Positions 21,801 to 34,289 of a DNA stretch of 64,000 bases are shown here, piece by piece. The DNA comes from Phoronis australis (Eukaryota; Phoronida; Phoronidae). The position numbers were made by a program, and so were the translations under genes. Each line of letters opens with the position of its first letter. The stretch's first letter is position 1. Under the pieces are notes generated by a model, which was not told the origin of the DNA, did no database searches, and was given only the letters and a program-made list of their open reading frames with translations. Where the stretch lies: assembly GCA_002633005.1 (NCBI GenBank), contig NMRA01000510.1, forward strand, positions 63,438-127,437, read 5' to 3'.

Positions 21801-24800
21801 TCAGTGTTTACCAAGAAACTTGTGTAAATTCAACATTCCTTTGGAGGCTTTTGTTACAGGAGGTATTAGTGAATGAGTAGGAACAGTAAACATTTTAATG
21901 GCAATCCTCCTCTCATTCAGCACACTCACTGCAGTTTGCAGACCTGAAATTATGTGGAAAAATGATATTTTGTCCCTCGCTTATTTTGTATGAGCCTCAA
22001 TGACAGGTGTTTCTTGTCTCACTTAATTCACACATTGTCAGTTTTGGAGGCAAAGCCCTATGTTTTAATCCTAGCAATGCACGTCTTATTAATAAGGTCT
22101 GAGCACTGTATATTTACCGCTTCATTCACCCATTCATGTGGGATATCTCATGCCGTTCCAAACATGAGGGGAAGTAGGTGACCCAGAGGCATTTGCTCAA
22201 TAGAGCGTTTCACCAACAATGGGTTAGGTACTCTTAAATTGGAACAGGAAGAAGTAATTGTAGCTGAATCACCTTGGCAACCCATAGGTGGCACTTCATT
22301 ACAGGGGCAGTTAGTGATGCATGGTTACTCTGTTGATTTCGCACACACATCAACCACAAATTCTGTATATTCAGTTTTATTTCAAATACTTTGATTATCA
22401 CAAAAATATATAATTTAGTTTGTGCAAAATAAGTAGTGTTACCATAGGTGATTGCATATCTCCATGTTGTTATTAACAATTTTTTGAATAATGTTTTAAG
22501 AAAGATTATTATCTTATCACAGAATTGTTGGCATGTGACTTTATAAAACAAATGGTTCTATGAAATTCAAATTGTAGATTGTTGTTTATTCTGTAGATGT
22601 AATGGATTCCATTTGGAACTTAAAATTCTGCTACTATTGCTACTACTACTTAAACCGATGTCTTGGATTGGTTATCAGGTCATATTTAGGACAAAAACTT
22701 GACAATTGGAAAAGAAGACATCAATATGGGACCAAAAATTTGGAAGTGTTCTTTTTGACAGTTGAAGGTATGCATTTTCTTCAATTTTGTCTTCACAGTA
22801 AAGTACGGAAGCTGTTTGAGAAGAACGCTGCTCCACTTCTACATTTGGCTGGGTTTGAGGTTAACATTGTCAAGGTAACTACATACAAGGCATTCACACT
22901 GAGATCTTATTTCACCATAAGTATTTGGAACTGTAACATTGTGGTTATTGATACAATAACTGTGACACTGGTTATTGATACAATAACTGTAACACTGTGG
23001 TTATTGATACAATAACTGTAATACTGTGGTTATTGATACAATAACTGTGACACTGTGGTTATTGATACAATAACTGTAACACTGTGGTTATTGATACAAT
23101 AACTGTAACACTGTGGTTATTGATACAATAACTGTAACACTGTGGTTATTGATACAATAACTGTGACACTGTGGTTATTGATACAATAACTGTAACACTG
23201 TGGTTATTGATACAATAACTGTGACACTGTGATTATTGATACAATAACTGTGACACTGTGGTTATTGATACAATAACTGTGACACTGTGGTTATTGATAC
23301 AATAACTGTAACTCTGTGGTTATTGATACAATAACTGTGACACTGTGGTTATTGATACAATTCTGATGCGGTGTTCTTCCAGAGACTCCCTTTCTTTAAT
23401 TTGTTTTTGAGGGATTAAGGCTTAGCTGAAACTTTGATCTGTGCATAGACTGTGTGTAATATACTTCTGTATACCTGAACACAAAAACGTCATTGCTCAT
23501 TTCCTGATGTTTTGTCTCAGTTGATCATGAAGGGAAAAGTCTGAAACCAATACTTGTCAGTTGACAGGCAGGCTCATTTTTTAGCTTGCTTATAAAACAT
23601 TTTGTTGCTGTAAATTAAATTTGTGATTTGTTGGCTAAACGTGAATATCTGCATATTACAGACAGAGGCCCAAGGTCAAGCCAAGGACTTTATGTCTGTG
23701 ATTGACTCCCAAGATGCGGATGTAGTAGTGGTTGCAGGAGGTGATGGCACAGTTTCTGAGGTTTGTTACTACTACAGAGAACATGTATTATGTTTCACAT
23801 TGATGTGACATGCGAAAGACACACATAGAGTCATAAGTCATAACTCAGAGTCCTTAATGAAAACTTACTTTGTAGAAGTTTTGTGTCCAAACAGAATTGG
23901 AGGTTTATAAATCTAATGTATTTTTTGCCAGGAATTTCTAATTAATTAGCAAAGTTGTTTTTTTTGGATTTGCCATATACTAATATGGAAGTATGATTCA
24001 AATTGTTGAGTTTGAAACAGAACTACGGGAGGCAAACTTGATTGTTTACTATTATGTTGCCCTAAAAAGTATTTAATCAAATCCCAAACTGTCCATAAGT
24101 GTGTAGCACTAATCCTGTCTCATGTTTGGTCACAGAACTATCCCAGTCTTAGTGACAAGGTGAATGACACCAACTGAAACAGGTCATGTACATTCACAGG
24201 GGTGGAACATCTCCATGGCCAGCTATGATCTGCAGAAACCAAACTTGTGGTACAAATCCCCAGACCGTGCACCAATAACCTCTGGTAGTACAGATGAGAA
24301 ATCTGGACTTTTTATAACAATCATTTTCAGCGAGTGTGTGGAGTTTAAGGTCATGTGTGTTATGCTGCATGTTTGCTGTCTGCTGTTATAGAACTCAGGG
24401 TCTGGTTTTTATAGTCAGGGGATCATATTAGCCAGAATTTATTGTGACAGCCATGTTTCCACCCCTTGCGGAGGTGACCTGCTCCAGTCAACGACGTTCA
24501 CAGCCATATTGGTTCCATGATTGAGCATGATGCTCTCCACATTCCTAGTTATTTATTTCACTAACACACTCTCAGTTCTTCCTGCTCAGGAAATCACTTT
24601 TTGAGCATGATTGTGGGTAGAGACAAGTTCTGTGGTAGTTAGTGGTCTCAGTGTTTTTTAATTGAAAAACAATGAAATTTTTTGTGACTTAAAGAGATTG
24701 TTTGCTTAGTCGCCTTGTTTTTTGTTATTTCTAGGTGATCACAGGTTTGCTTCGCAGAACTGACCAATCCTTCGTTGATGTCACACCAGTTGGGGTCCTG

Positions 24801-27800
24801 CCTTTGGGACACACCAACAGTCTGGCTCGTTTGTTGTTCACAAATCACCAGAATGACGTCAGGTACCAAGTAGGATGTGATCGCATAATCTTTCTACAAT
24901 TTGACCTGTTGTGTTATAGTTGTTGAACCATGCTGTTGACCGTCTTCAACTGTTGCAGGAGATACTGTGAATAAGGTTCAAGGTTGGAAGGTAACACTGA
25001 GCCCCTAGGCAGATTTTTTTGTAGTTCTTGGTCAAAGTCATTGCTCACAACAGTTTTGCATTGTAGAGAATTAAAGTGGTATTTACATGCTCCTAACTTG
25101 GCTAAGGAACTGAACGGTGATTCTATTTTTACATCTTTCTGTGTTAAACAATTTGCAGTTGTATTCATAGATTTTCTTACAAAATATGGAGTAAAAAGTG
25201 CTGCAAGTGGGTGACTTTCAAACTTATGACATGCCTTACAGGCGCACATACTATAAATTAAGCCGCATCTTACATAGAGAATCCTACACTCATCTCAAGT
25301 TTATGATCTGGTTAAAACCTCTTGGAAGTTTTTCAAAATCCCAAGGCTTGCCGAGGGATTTTGACGAAATTTCCAAAAGGTTTTGCCCATGTCATAAACC
25401 CGAGACGAGTGTAGGATTTGTTTTTCACATGAACATGATCTTTTTTGCCGAAAAACTTAACGTGGGTAAAACTTTAAATCGCTTGATGCAACTTATGTAA
25501 AAACACGCTTGCGCAACTCAATTACTTTTTGTCAATAGTTTTGTTTTAAACTCAACAATTGCAAATTGCACTTAGCTTTCATTTACAAATACTTAGAATC
25601 TTATAAATAGTCTTTGAAGTGTTAAAACTTAAGAAATGTTTATAAATAACAGTTGGAAGGGCTTCCCCGCACGTGAGCACTAAATTGATCACGAGACAGC
25701 TCAGCTATACAGTCTCACCGCGTTTCTTGAGTTGGGGTTCGTCTCTGTTTGAATGAACGTGGATATGGAATTCGCTGCCAAAGATGGGTGCATTTAAGAA
25801 GTTGTTTGCACTTCCTTCCAACTGGGAGTACGTACAGTTCCAACACCTGATTTGTCAATCATAACCTTGTCACCTTCACAGGTTTCCAGTATTGTTTGGT
25901 TGGCGTGCGTTTGGTTGTTGGTATTAGTGCTTTCCAGATGATAAAATGTAAGGCGGATGGATTTGTATTTTGCACTACTTTGTGATTCACCCATTCAAGT
26001 AATATCAAAAATTAGGTACTCTGTGTTATTAACCAATCGTGTCGTAACACATTCCAAGTTGTGTGAGAAAATGCTATTTCCCAGCACCAAACTTCCTATC
26101 TACCTTCCTGTGAAAATTTTATGTCATGACTGTATTTGTTTTCAGTAATATAATTTTCTTCAACTCGTTACAGGTGGATACTAGACTCTACCATGGCTAT
26201 AATTGAAAACAGGACAAAGAAGATTGATGTTATGAGTGTTACTGTAAGTCAGCAAGTTTGTAGTTATATCTCAGTTGTCTGCATAAATGAGAGAGGGTTG
26301 CAAGTTCAAGACGGTTGAAGCAATTTTTTTACAAATACGTGATAATCTTATTATCAATGTGAAACCATAGATTATGTTACATGGGCTGTCAACTCTGCAT
26401 ATTCCCAGTGCACGACATCAGTTGGGACTTCTTACCTCCAGTATGTACGTCTACTTACTTGTTTTTGTTGTTAGAGCTTGGTTTTTGCATTTGCACTTCC
26501 TGAACTATTGCCGAAATTACTTGTGCCACTACTATAGGAAGATGTTGAACAGCTTTTAAATGCTGAAGTGCTCTCTTGGGTACTTCTAGACACTGAACTA
26601 GATAACAGAATTTCACATCGGAATACACTAATTGTAAGCTAAGATTAGCATACTAAAAGTAAGTGGCACCTCCACTGGGAATTTTGTTGGAAAATATCGG
26701 AGTTGTGAGTCTGTTTATGATCTTTCATGGCATAACATTACTTTAAGTGAGATTGCGCATCCCAGGGCCAGCACTAGACAAGTGTGACTGTTATGGTGGG
26801 ACAGAAAACTTTTTCATGTTTAGTGCCTAGTCTTGACTTGTTTGCATTGTCAGAAGTAACTATTAATTAAAAGCTCTAGAGTAAGATTTCTACGACAATA
26901 CGATACTTGAGGAGAGCTCTTAGACTGTAGTTTTAAGGTTATCTGTCTCAAAATTGTTTTATCTTTATTTGAAGTTGCAGGTTTTTGACAGTGACTGTCT
27001 CATCTTCAGATTTTCCAAAAATCAGGGAATTTGTATTTCATAAGAATGTACAATGGTGTTATTTGTAGCACAGCTTCAATAGACTAGTGGTGTCTGTTTT
27101 CTAGCCTCTCATTGGTTGTTTCAGGGAGAAGAAGGTAAAACTGTATATACTGTGTCTCATATGCAATGGGGGGCTTACAGGGATACGGACGCCAAGAAAT
27201 CAAAGTGAGTAGCCTGTGTTTTGTTAGGCAATCCCAAATTTTCATCAGATGGAGATTAAGCTGTGGATTCATAGTGGAGTTCAATTATTGAAAATGACTG
27301 CTTGGAATGATATGTATTTACTTTCAATCAGTCTCAACACAATTTCAAAACCTTCTATGTCTCTTTTTAAATAAGTCATGGTATTAATTTAATGAAGTCC
27401 AGTATTTGTCTGGGTTAACACCCCAGGTGTTTATATTGAGGATCTACAAAATGAGGGAGTGAGTGTTAAAGTGACATTATCAGTGGTTTTCTGATAGGAA
27501 CCCCAAAGTAGAATCAAATTCATGACCTCAGTGATCACAGTCCAACACTGTCTTGGTGATGCTAAACCTCACTCAAACAACAGATACTGGTACCCAGTCC
27601 AACTCTCTGATGGTGGTGCTAAACCTCGCTCAATAAATGACAGATACTGGTACACAGTCCAACACCCTGGTGGTGGAGCTAAACCTCACTTGATAAATGA
27701 CGGATACTGGTAAAGTCACTGGCCATTATTTCAGTGAATGGCTGGCACACGATGATAATGGGCCATTTGTTATAAAATCACAAAAAAGCAAGGAATTTTG

Positions 27801-30800
27801 TTGCTTTATAGCTCTGGTCAAAGCTAACATCTTCAGAAAGTCCATCAAATGCAACAAATGAAAAAAGAAATTCCGATTGTGTCCTTTGATACTGTGCCTG
27901 ATTATTTCTTAGGGTTATGCAGATCCCTATGAAAGTAGTCAAATTTGGCTGACTTATGAACTTCCTACCCAGATACAAAAGTTAATGCACTGTTCTCAAA
28001 AACACTTGTTTTTGAATGTTACACTTTTGCATCAACATGCTTCCTACACGGATGACCAAGGGCTGTCGTGGAGAGTGACGTCAGTGACATAGGCCAATAC
28101 GGCACCAATATGGACAAACCCAGCAGTTTTGAACTTCCCAAAACTTCCATATTTGCTTCTTGGAGCCCTAAGGACCTTCCTGAATGTTCCAGGACCAACA
28201 ACGATGGCCGCAGACCATCATGGCGGCTACACAATTTACACAACGGATCATTCTGGAAGTGATCTGTGATTGTCTGGCACCTTTATCGGACTGGGACTTT
28301 TTAAGTTTGTCTCAAATTGTATCTCACTAACAGAAGTAATGTGTGGGCTAGGACAGTAGGGAAAGTTTGTTATTGTTTGAGACGAGGCTTTGCACATTGG
28401 CTTCACCCAAGCCTGGCCTCAAGAAATTATGAATTGTCAATTTGACCCTGGTAAAGTTGTTCAGATTCAGTCATTGTTAATTACTTGAGATTAAACGCGC
28501 ATCAAATTTATTCAGATTCTGGATCTTTGGCGGCCTGAAAGACAGAGTGACATATCTTATAGTTTCGATACTACAGAAGTGGCCTCCAACTCTCAAAGGC
28601 AGTCTTACATATGTTTTACCTTGTGATGGTTGTTCAAAGTGCTTCAAGGCTCCAATTAAAGAAGATACTCCATGGAAATGGTGGCATATTATACTACCAC
28701 CAGTGCAAAGTAAGTCAGGATATATGATCTTGAGTTTTCTCGTTAAAGCGTCTTTATCTGATAGTGTGGGTTCATGGGAAAAGAAATGTGTTCACACAAA
28801 GTAAATTGCGATATCTGTGGAAAGAAGTGCAGCTCACAAGAAAAGAATTGTATTCGTGAAAAAGAACACTTCAGTCTTTGTTGAGGTAGTCGGTGTAGCT
28901 TGTGATAGAGGACGATTATCTCCCCTGTAAGTGTGAAGAGTGAATAAAACAGCATCTCTTATACTGCCTTAGAAGTCAAAGGTCACTTAAAAGAGGTCAC
29001 TGCATTTTGAGAACCGGTTTTGTTGAGTGGATAACAAGCATCAAGCTTGTTGTCAAAATCCAGGGACCCCTGTGAGTGACTGTTGCCATTAGATGATTGA
29101 GGCAGTGATGTCAGCTGAACACTTTTCATGAGGCTAATAATGGGGAACATTAGTTTTGATAGAATCCTGTTTTGATCTCGCAGATGATCACAAAATAAAG
29201 AAGGATGTCTGCCTGTGTTGGTTTACAAGATCCTACAAAATGCCACGGCTGCTTTATGATGTTTTCTGATTCTAGTGGAAATGAGCGGGAAAAGTGTAAA
29301 TTATGTGTTCCAAAACCACAGAGGAGACTGTAAATTGAATATTGTTGTTTGGATGCATTGTGTTTTAAACTCTTATAGTTAGAATTTTGTAAATTCTAAT
29401 CATTTTTGCTTTTGTTGTGACTTACACGAACACATACCTGAATTGGACCTGGTATTGCTTAATTACTAATTACCTAACACTTTCTTTTCCTGTGAGTCCT
29501 TGGAACTTTCTGCTTCATCCATGTTAGTTAAGCTGGTCTCCTATGTTAGGCTAGTCCTTTGCACACTCATGAACATATAATTAACATATCATTGTTGTTA
29601 CGACAGCACCCTAAGCGCAGAGAACATTGTATCTTTCCTGTTCACAAAGTACCTTTAAACATTCTTGTACATGTTACATGTTGCTTAACAATAACACTGG
29701 AAAAAAGGATTATATTTTCTGCAATTTAACTCTAAATTGAGGGGTGGTTTGCACCTATAATGTGTAGTTCACTCATTGTGTTGCAGAACCTGTAACTAAA
29801 CCATCAAGAGATTACTCCCAGGTCCTCAATGAAGAGTGTGGTGTGTTGCATTCAAGAGACGTCATCACCACGGAGTTATCACTGCTCTCTAGTAATTACC
29901 AGCCCAGCTCGGTACGTTTAATTGTCTTCATAAGATGAAACAGAATGTTAAAAAAAATTCTCTGAAACATGATTACCAGAAAATGATTTTACTAGGAACT
30001 ATTTGTTGTATTCCAAGGACTCCAAAGTTTTTTTGTAAGACACAGAGGTTACAAAAAAGTGCCACGGTTAAAATTGCAGAGAAACAGACATTGTATTTTT
30101 CAGACTCTGTAGGCCTGACTGTCTTTCAGCCTTCATATTCTCCACGGAATAATTACTTATGACGGGTTATGGTTTGATGTCAATTACATTTATTCACACC
30201 GAACACGTTGTGAACTCTCACTACAAAATATGATGCGAACCTTAAGAATACCTCACAACTACTGCATCCTATGTTCAAAATCAAGACTTAAATGTTTTAA
30301 AGCTGTTATAAACCCTGCCTTCCTTAAAAAACTAAATTTTGAGTTGGACGTCTAAGTGTTATAAAACTCATGTTATTATTTACTAGTAATAGAAGGGGTT
30401 GGGAGAACAGACAGTTTGTTCTTGCTTGAGACCAAGCTTGGTAATCTGGCTTTTCGGGGTGGGTCACTTGTGTGCCAAGCATGGTCTAAAATAGTGATGA
30501 AATGTCTTCTCGTCTGGCTATAGATGGCGAGTGTTGGTAACATTTTGAAATCAGGCCTTGGACTTTTCTTCTTTTAAGATGATTTCTTCTTTTTTGGTTT
30601 CGATTTCCTTTTATTTGATCTCTTGTTTCCTCTTTTAGGTCTCTTTTTGTCATTATTTTGACTTTATTTATGCGTGTATTTCAGTTAAATTTTATAACAC
30701 AAAAAACATTCCTTTCACACAAGCCTATTTATTTGTGGAACGAGACATCACCTGGAAGATTTTCCTCTTTTTTTGTCATTGGTAATTCCAAGCGCTGTGA

Positions 30801-32964
30801 AATGTGTGTCATTTTTCAGGGGTCAAAATCTCTAGCTCTAGGCCTTGGCCCTGATAACTTGAGCAGGACACAGTTTGTTACGGAAGGGTGAGTATCAATA
30901 TTGTGCTGGATAAATACCGACAACTTGATCCATTTAGTAAATATTTTCTGACAGTTTAAGGTAGTTGTTACCTGGGAATAGAAATTTCTTTCTAATTTTT
31001 TTCAGTCTATTGCTTTTATTTAGTGGCAACGCTTCTAGTATGTTATGTGTAAATCCCCTAAGTCTTCAATTACGTTCTTTGCCACTTCTTGTTTTGGTCT
31101 CACGCTATTTATTAATAACCTACAGATTAGGGCTTGTCCATAGCATTGTTTAGAGAAGTACTGAGCTGTTTATGAGGAAGGAACATTTTTGAACAAGTTT
31201 GCTGTAGGTGAGATCTAGAAATACACCTAGTTAGGAAGGCAGTGTATTCAAGAGGAAATAATGCTGTTAAGGAGAACTGCCATTGGGCCTATGAAAGAGA
31301 AAGATACACTCCAGAAGGTTGTGGGAGTGAGATGATAAGACTTGTTAGTCTTGAACGTACATCTTGCTGCTAGTTGGGAGACAGCATTTGACTTAGAGCA
31401 AGCTTCAAAAATTTTGATTTATTAACAATTTTATTTCACACAGGAACAGCCTTTTCTTTTTGAAATGACATGTGAATTTAAAAAGTATGTATACAAACTT
31501 AGGTGCATAATAGTTGCTGTAGTGTCCCAAACCTGTCTGAAACCCTTCCAGGATCTGAAACCCTTCAAAAAGTTCTCAATTTTGTCGCGCATTGTCCGAC
31601 GTTCAATGCTGCCCATCTTTCACTTGTCATTTGTGCCAACAACTGACAAATTGTGACCTAAGTATTAAAAAATTTGTGCGACAAAGTGTTTAATTCATAT
31701 TTATATGTGGGTGTATAATGCCGTCATCTCGGTCTGGACATCCTGGCGTCCGTTGTCCGGCGTCCGCAGGTGTATCTCCTAAACCCCATGCAGGATCTTG
31801 ATGAGATTTGGCAGATACATCACTATAAAGCTGATGACGGATGACGACAAATTTGGGACTGATCCAACTGCTGGTGTGCCCCCTAGTGGCAATTTTATTT
31901 CTTTACGCTTATCTCTGTATCTTCAAAGGTCCTCATTGGATTTTCATGAAATTTGGCATATAGGCATCAGTTAGAGGCTATCCTCTCGTTTTTGGATGGA
32001 TTCGAGGTATTTTGCAACATCTAGTGGACATTTTTATCATACAAGTATACATCCCTAGAAGCACACCGCTTGCAGTGCGTTCGTGAGTGCATTTTAATGC
32101 TGTGTGTTGCTCTTATAACACTTGTTACTGTCCCACCACTTATGCTGATTTTCGTTCCTCATCAGTCGGAATTTACTAAATAAATCCATTGGTCACCAAT
32201 CCCTCACAAGTCTGTCTTAGATTGTTTGTACTTTCTGACTCATGACAAACTAATTTCAGATTGAGTTTGAAAAACTTGCAATGACTGCAACTTTTTTGAG
32301 ATGAAGATAAAAAAATTGACATCTCGCATTGCTTGTAAAAAGTTCAATTATTGCCTCTGCTGCCAGAATCATGAGAATTCCATTGCAAATAACCTTATCT
32401 TTCCATTGGTTTGTTAATTTGTTGATCTCTGTTTCAGGTGGAGAAGGATACGTGCAGATCACCCTAGCATTTGGTCCAAAGATGATGAAGTGCTAGCTGT
32501 GAGTGAATTTAGTTTTACACCAGAAATGGGAGAGGTAAGTTTGTTTCAAATTGAGAAGTGGTGTATGGGAAGTAAGAAGTTTAAAATGCAAGTCTGTGGA
32601 TCACAAGCCAAGGTTATTTGACTTACTGTGACTTGAAAAGATGAAACGATAGTTGGAAATACCAGCTAATCCACCTTCACTTTGAAACAGCAATGTATTA
32701 TGCAAACTTTATAAAGTATCTGTGATTTCACCATCTTGTGATGAATGGTACAACTTGTGTCCATGAATATCTAAAATCTTCTGGACAAAAAATTTGTCAC
32801 CTATCTGACTTGAGACTTGGAATTTATTAATTGTTTGTTCTCAGGACCTCACATGGTTTACTAATGACAGTGAAAACTATGAGGCTATGCCTATACAAGT
32901 GAAGCTGCTTAAAGATAAATTGACAGTGTTTTGTGAAGACAGTCAGAAGCCTTCAGTGTTATGA
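15878..32964 (+). CDS. AGK: Acylglycerol kinase, mitochondrial (13 exons, complete, 428 aa)
   Basis: AGK phosphorylates mono- and diacylglycerol in mitochondria and, in vertebrates, is also a subunit of the TIM22 import complex. Exons: 15878-15987, 20509-20548, 20940-21019, 22799-22874, 23662-23760, 24735-24862, 26174-26243, 27125-27204, 28516-28709, 29787-29911, 30820-30887, 32438-32534, 32845-32964. All phases join and sum to 1,287 bases. Exon 1 has the family start KTLRNHWKKSVFF with a hydrophobic membrane segment at about 18-30; exon 2 is only 40 bases (EELLRREYCATAR). The kinase core follows: VTVFLNPAGRNGK, LFEKNAAPLLHLAGFEV, the nucleotide-binding VVAGGDGTVSEV and PLGHTNSLARLLF. The C-terminus shows YEAMPIQVKLLKDKLTVFC, as in the human enzyme (422 aa). 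Intron 1 is 4.5 kb and holds several repeats. Confidence 0.95.
16790..16878 (+). other. Possible unused or alternative exon in AGK intron 1
   Basis: A segment flanked by TTTTGTAG and CAAG|GTAGAA has acceptor- and donor-like borders and an open frame, but it does not fit between AGK exons 1 and 2, which already join in phase. It could be an alternative 5' exon or chance. Confidence 0.12.
17280..17720. repeat. Degenerate tandem repeat (~60 bp unit) in AGK intron 1
   Basis: The words CTCCACTGACTT, AGTGAAAGGGTTTGGCCC and CTTCCTTGAGGAT recur several times in the same order with variable spacing. The minus-strand frame of 101 residues over 17280-17585 reflects this repetition and is not a gene. 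Confidence 0.7.
18500..19495 (+). mobile_element. Dispersed repeat family B, direct-strand copy
   Basis: Blocks of this segment recur in reverse complement at 48590-49345: the GACTATCGTCAAAATAC and CCCCGAAATTGC ends, CGTCGTTTTGAAAACAGTATG (19013-19033), CGCCATTTCCTAAATTTT, and the terminal GTATACAGCTTTGTACCAAGG. This copy is longer by about 220 bases in the middle, where it carries a perfect hairpin at 18961-19010. No transposase is seen, so it is a non-autonomous element or a fragment. Confidence 0.7.
18961..19010. repeat. Perfect 17-bp hairpin
   Basis: ACGGAAGTACCGACATC at 18961-18977 is exactly reverse-complementary to 18994-19010, with a 16-base loop. It lies inside the repeat of family B. 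Confidence 0.9.
21101..21431. mobile_element. 331-bp MITE with ~70-bp terminal inverted repeats
   Basis: The left end TTTGAGATCCTAGCTTTCGT and the reverse complement of the right end (TTTGAGAGCCTAGCTTTGGA) match, and the similarity continues through CCCATCTTGGGCTCTTCGTA and ACTGGCGGG, for about 70 bases. No coding capacity is visible. A clear target-site duplication was not found. It sits in the AGK intron after exon 3. Confidence 0.8.
21595..21690 (-). repeat. tRNA-derived SINE fragment or tRNA pseudogene
   Basis: On the minus strand the segment shows GTTGCCTAGTGGGATACG (A-box-like) and GGGTTCGAGTACC (B-box-like) about 45 bases apart. The cloverleaf is not intact. A tRNA-related SINE is the likeliest explanation. 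Confidence 0.5.
22931..23361 (+). repeat. 29-bp minisatellite, about 15 copies
   Basis: The unit GTGGTTATTGATACAATAACTGTRACACT is repeated head-to-tail with very few substitutions (A/G at one position, one copy short by three bases). It lies in the AGK intron directly after exon 22799-22874. The high identity suggests a recent or ongoing expansion and length polymorphism. Confidence 0.95.
27538..27714 (+). repeat. Three-copy ~60-bp tandem repeat in AGK intron
   Basis: Units starting at about 27541, 27598 and 27658 share TCCAACNCT, GCTAAACCTC and AGATACTGGTA. The open frame over it is repetitive and not a gene. Confidence 0.85.
31720..32130 (+). repeat. Dispersed repeat (family A, copy 2)
   Basis: This intronic stretch shares the ordered blocks GTGCCCCCTAGTGGC, GATTTTCATGAAATTTGGC, TTTTTGGATGGATT, ACATCCCTAGAAGCA and GTGCATTTTAATGCTG with 10400-10890. 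It is a non-coding interspersed repeat on the same strand. Confidence 0.65.
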
Positions 32965-34289
32965 CCTTGAAGTGCTGAGAGGACATGGTGGGTGATGAGG
33001 AGATGTGGTCTATGTTGGTGGAGTATCCTACATCATGTTGTCGAATCTTGGGTGATGTCTTAAAACTTTGTTGATAGCTAACATAACTTCTAATTGATGA
33101 AAACGGTTGTAAAGGCAAGACTGGGGAATTTTAATCAAAGTTGTAACTTGTGATCCGTCAGCATCTCGGATGCAGTTCCAGTCATTCAACAATGCGAGGT
33201 GTCTCATTGGATATTTAGTTTTTAGTAAGGTATTTGTTGGCTGCCAACGCACTATCTACTCGTTGTTTATGACTTTACTTCTAAATGATTTGTAAGTGAC
33301 AATTTTTTGTGTATTGCTCTTTCTCATTTTTTTGGAAATTGGTTTTCCAGAATGGTTTTTGACTTTAATTCCAAAACAGTTTGCAAAAAAATCTTGTTAA
33401 AATGCCACAGTGTAATTGGCCCATTGTAACTGGTCTTCTCAATATACATGCAAGCTCCTGAAAGGGGATTAAAATATTCTTAAAAGGGGAAAGCAACTGT
33501 TTTTTGATGTTTCTGTTACTAAAATCACAGAGCCCTGGTTATCTTGGAAAGACATGTTTCTGCATTTAGTTACTGTTGCCCTGACATATACTTTTTATCC
33601 ATGCAACAATGGAAAGTGGACATGTAAAGTGCCTGCACCTTGGTTCTGCATTCACCTCCATTCAACAAACAGGAATAACCAACAGGGACTATGTTTAATA
33701 TGGAGTATGTGTTTGCTCAATGCTAGTGAATGTAGAACCAAGATGTTAGTCTTGTTGAGCCAAGGGTCATTAATGCTAAAAACGTATAAGATAACCAAGG
33801 ATCTGTAATTTTACTAAAAGTAACTTGTAAAATGTTTGCTATCACCTTTAAGCACATTTAGAGCAAACTAGTCCATTCTAGCTATTTTGTTTCTTGTAGT
33901 GTTTTTTCCAAAACTATCAATGTACTGTGAGTTCATGCTGGACAAGAAAGACCCCTGAAGGTCTAATTATAAGAAGGACCTGCTATTTGCTGTGTATAAA
34001 GAACTTCTGATCATGCATTTTCTTGTTATAAATAATAAATTTATATTCAAAACATTTTGTATTGTACCTCGCCTGTTTATCTACACCTGATGGAACTGTG
34101 ATAATCTCCTAGGTAACCAAACCATTAAATAATTATTAGAACATTCCAAGAGTTCTTAGTTTAATCTTAAGAAATACTTGGTGTAGGTAAAGAACCACAC
34201 TTGAACGTCACTAACTTGAAGATTCTTGAGTTACAACTGTACCGGAAATGCAACGTATTTATATAATTTGGTACTGTAACAGGCCTGTC
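32965..34289. other. AGK 3' UTR and intergenic gap to GRHPR-A
   Basis: The two genes converge here. AGK's stop codon ends at 32964 and copy A of GRHPR has its stop at 34290. The frame of 84 residues at 33554-33808 has no recognisable domain. The AGK 3' UTR probably extends to the polyadenylation signal near 34034. Confidence 0.5.
34034..34039 (+). promoter_or_regulatory. Candidate AGK polyadenylation signal
   Basis: AATAAA in an AT-rich context followed by T-rich sequence, about 1.07 kb after the AGK stop codon. Only the hexamer and its position support this. Confidence 0.4.

Noticed and set aside
22602-23015. 137-residue frame containing the LFEKNAAPLLHLAGFE exon
   Set aside because: Only 22799-22874 is coding; the rest is intron read-through and minisatellite.
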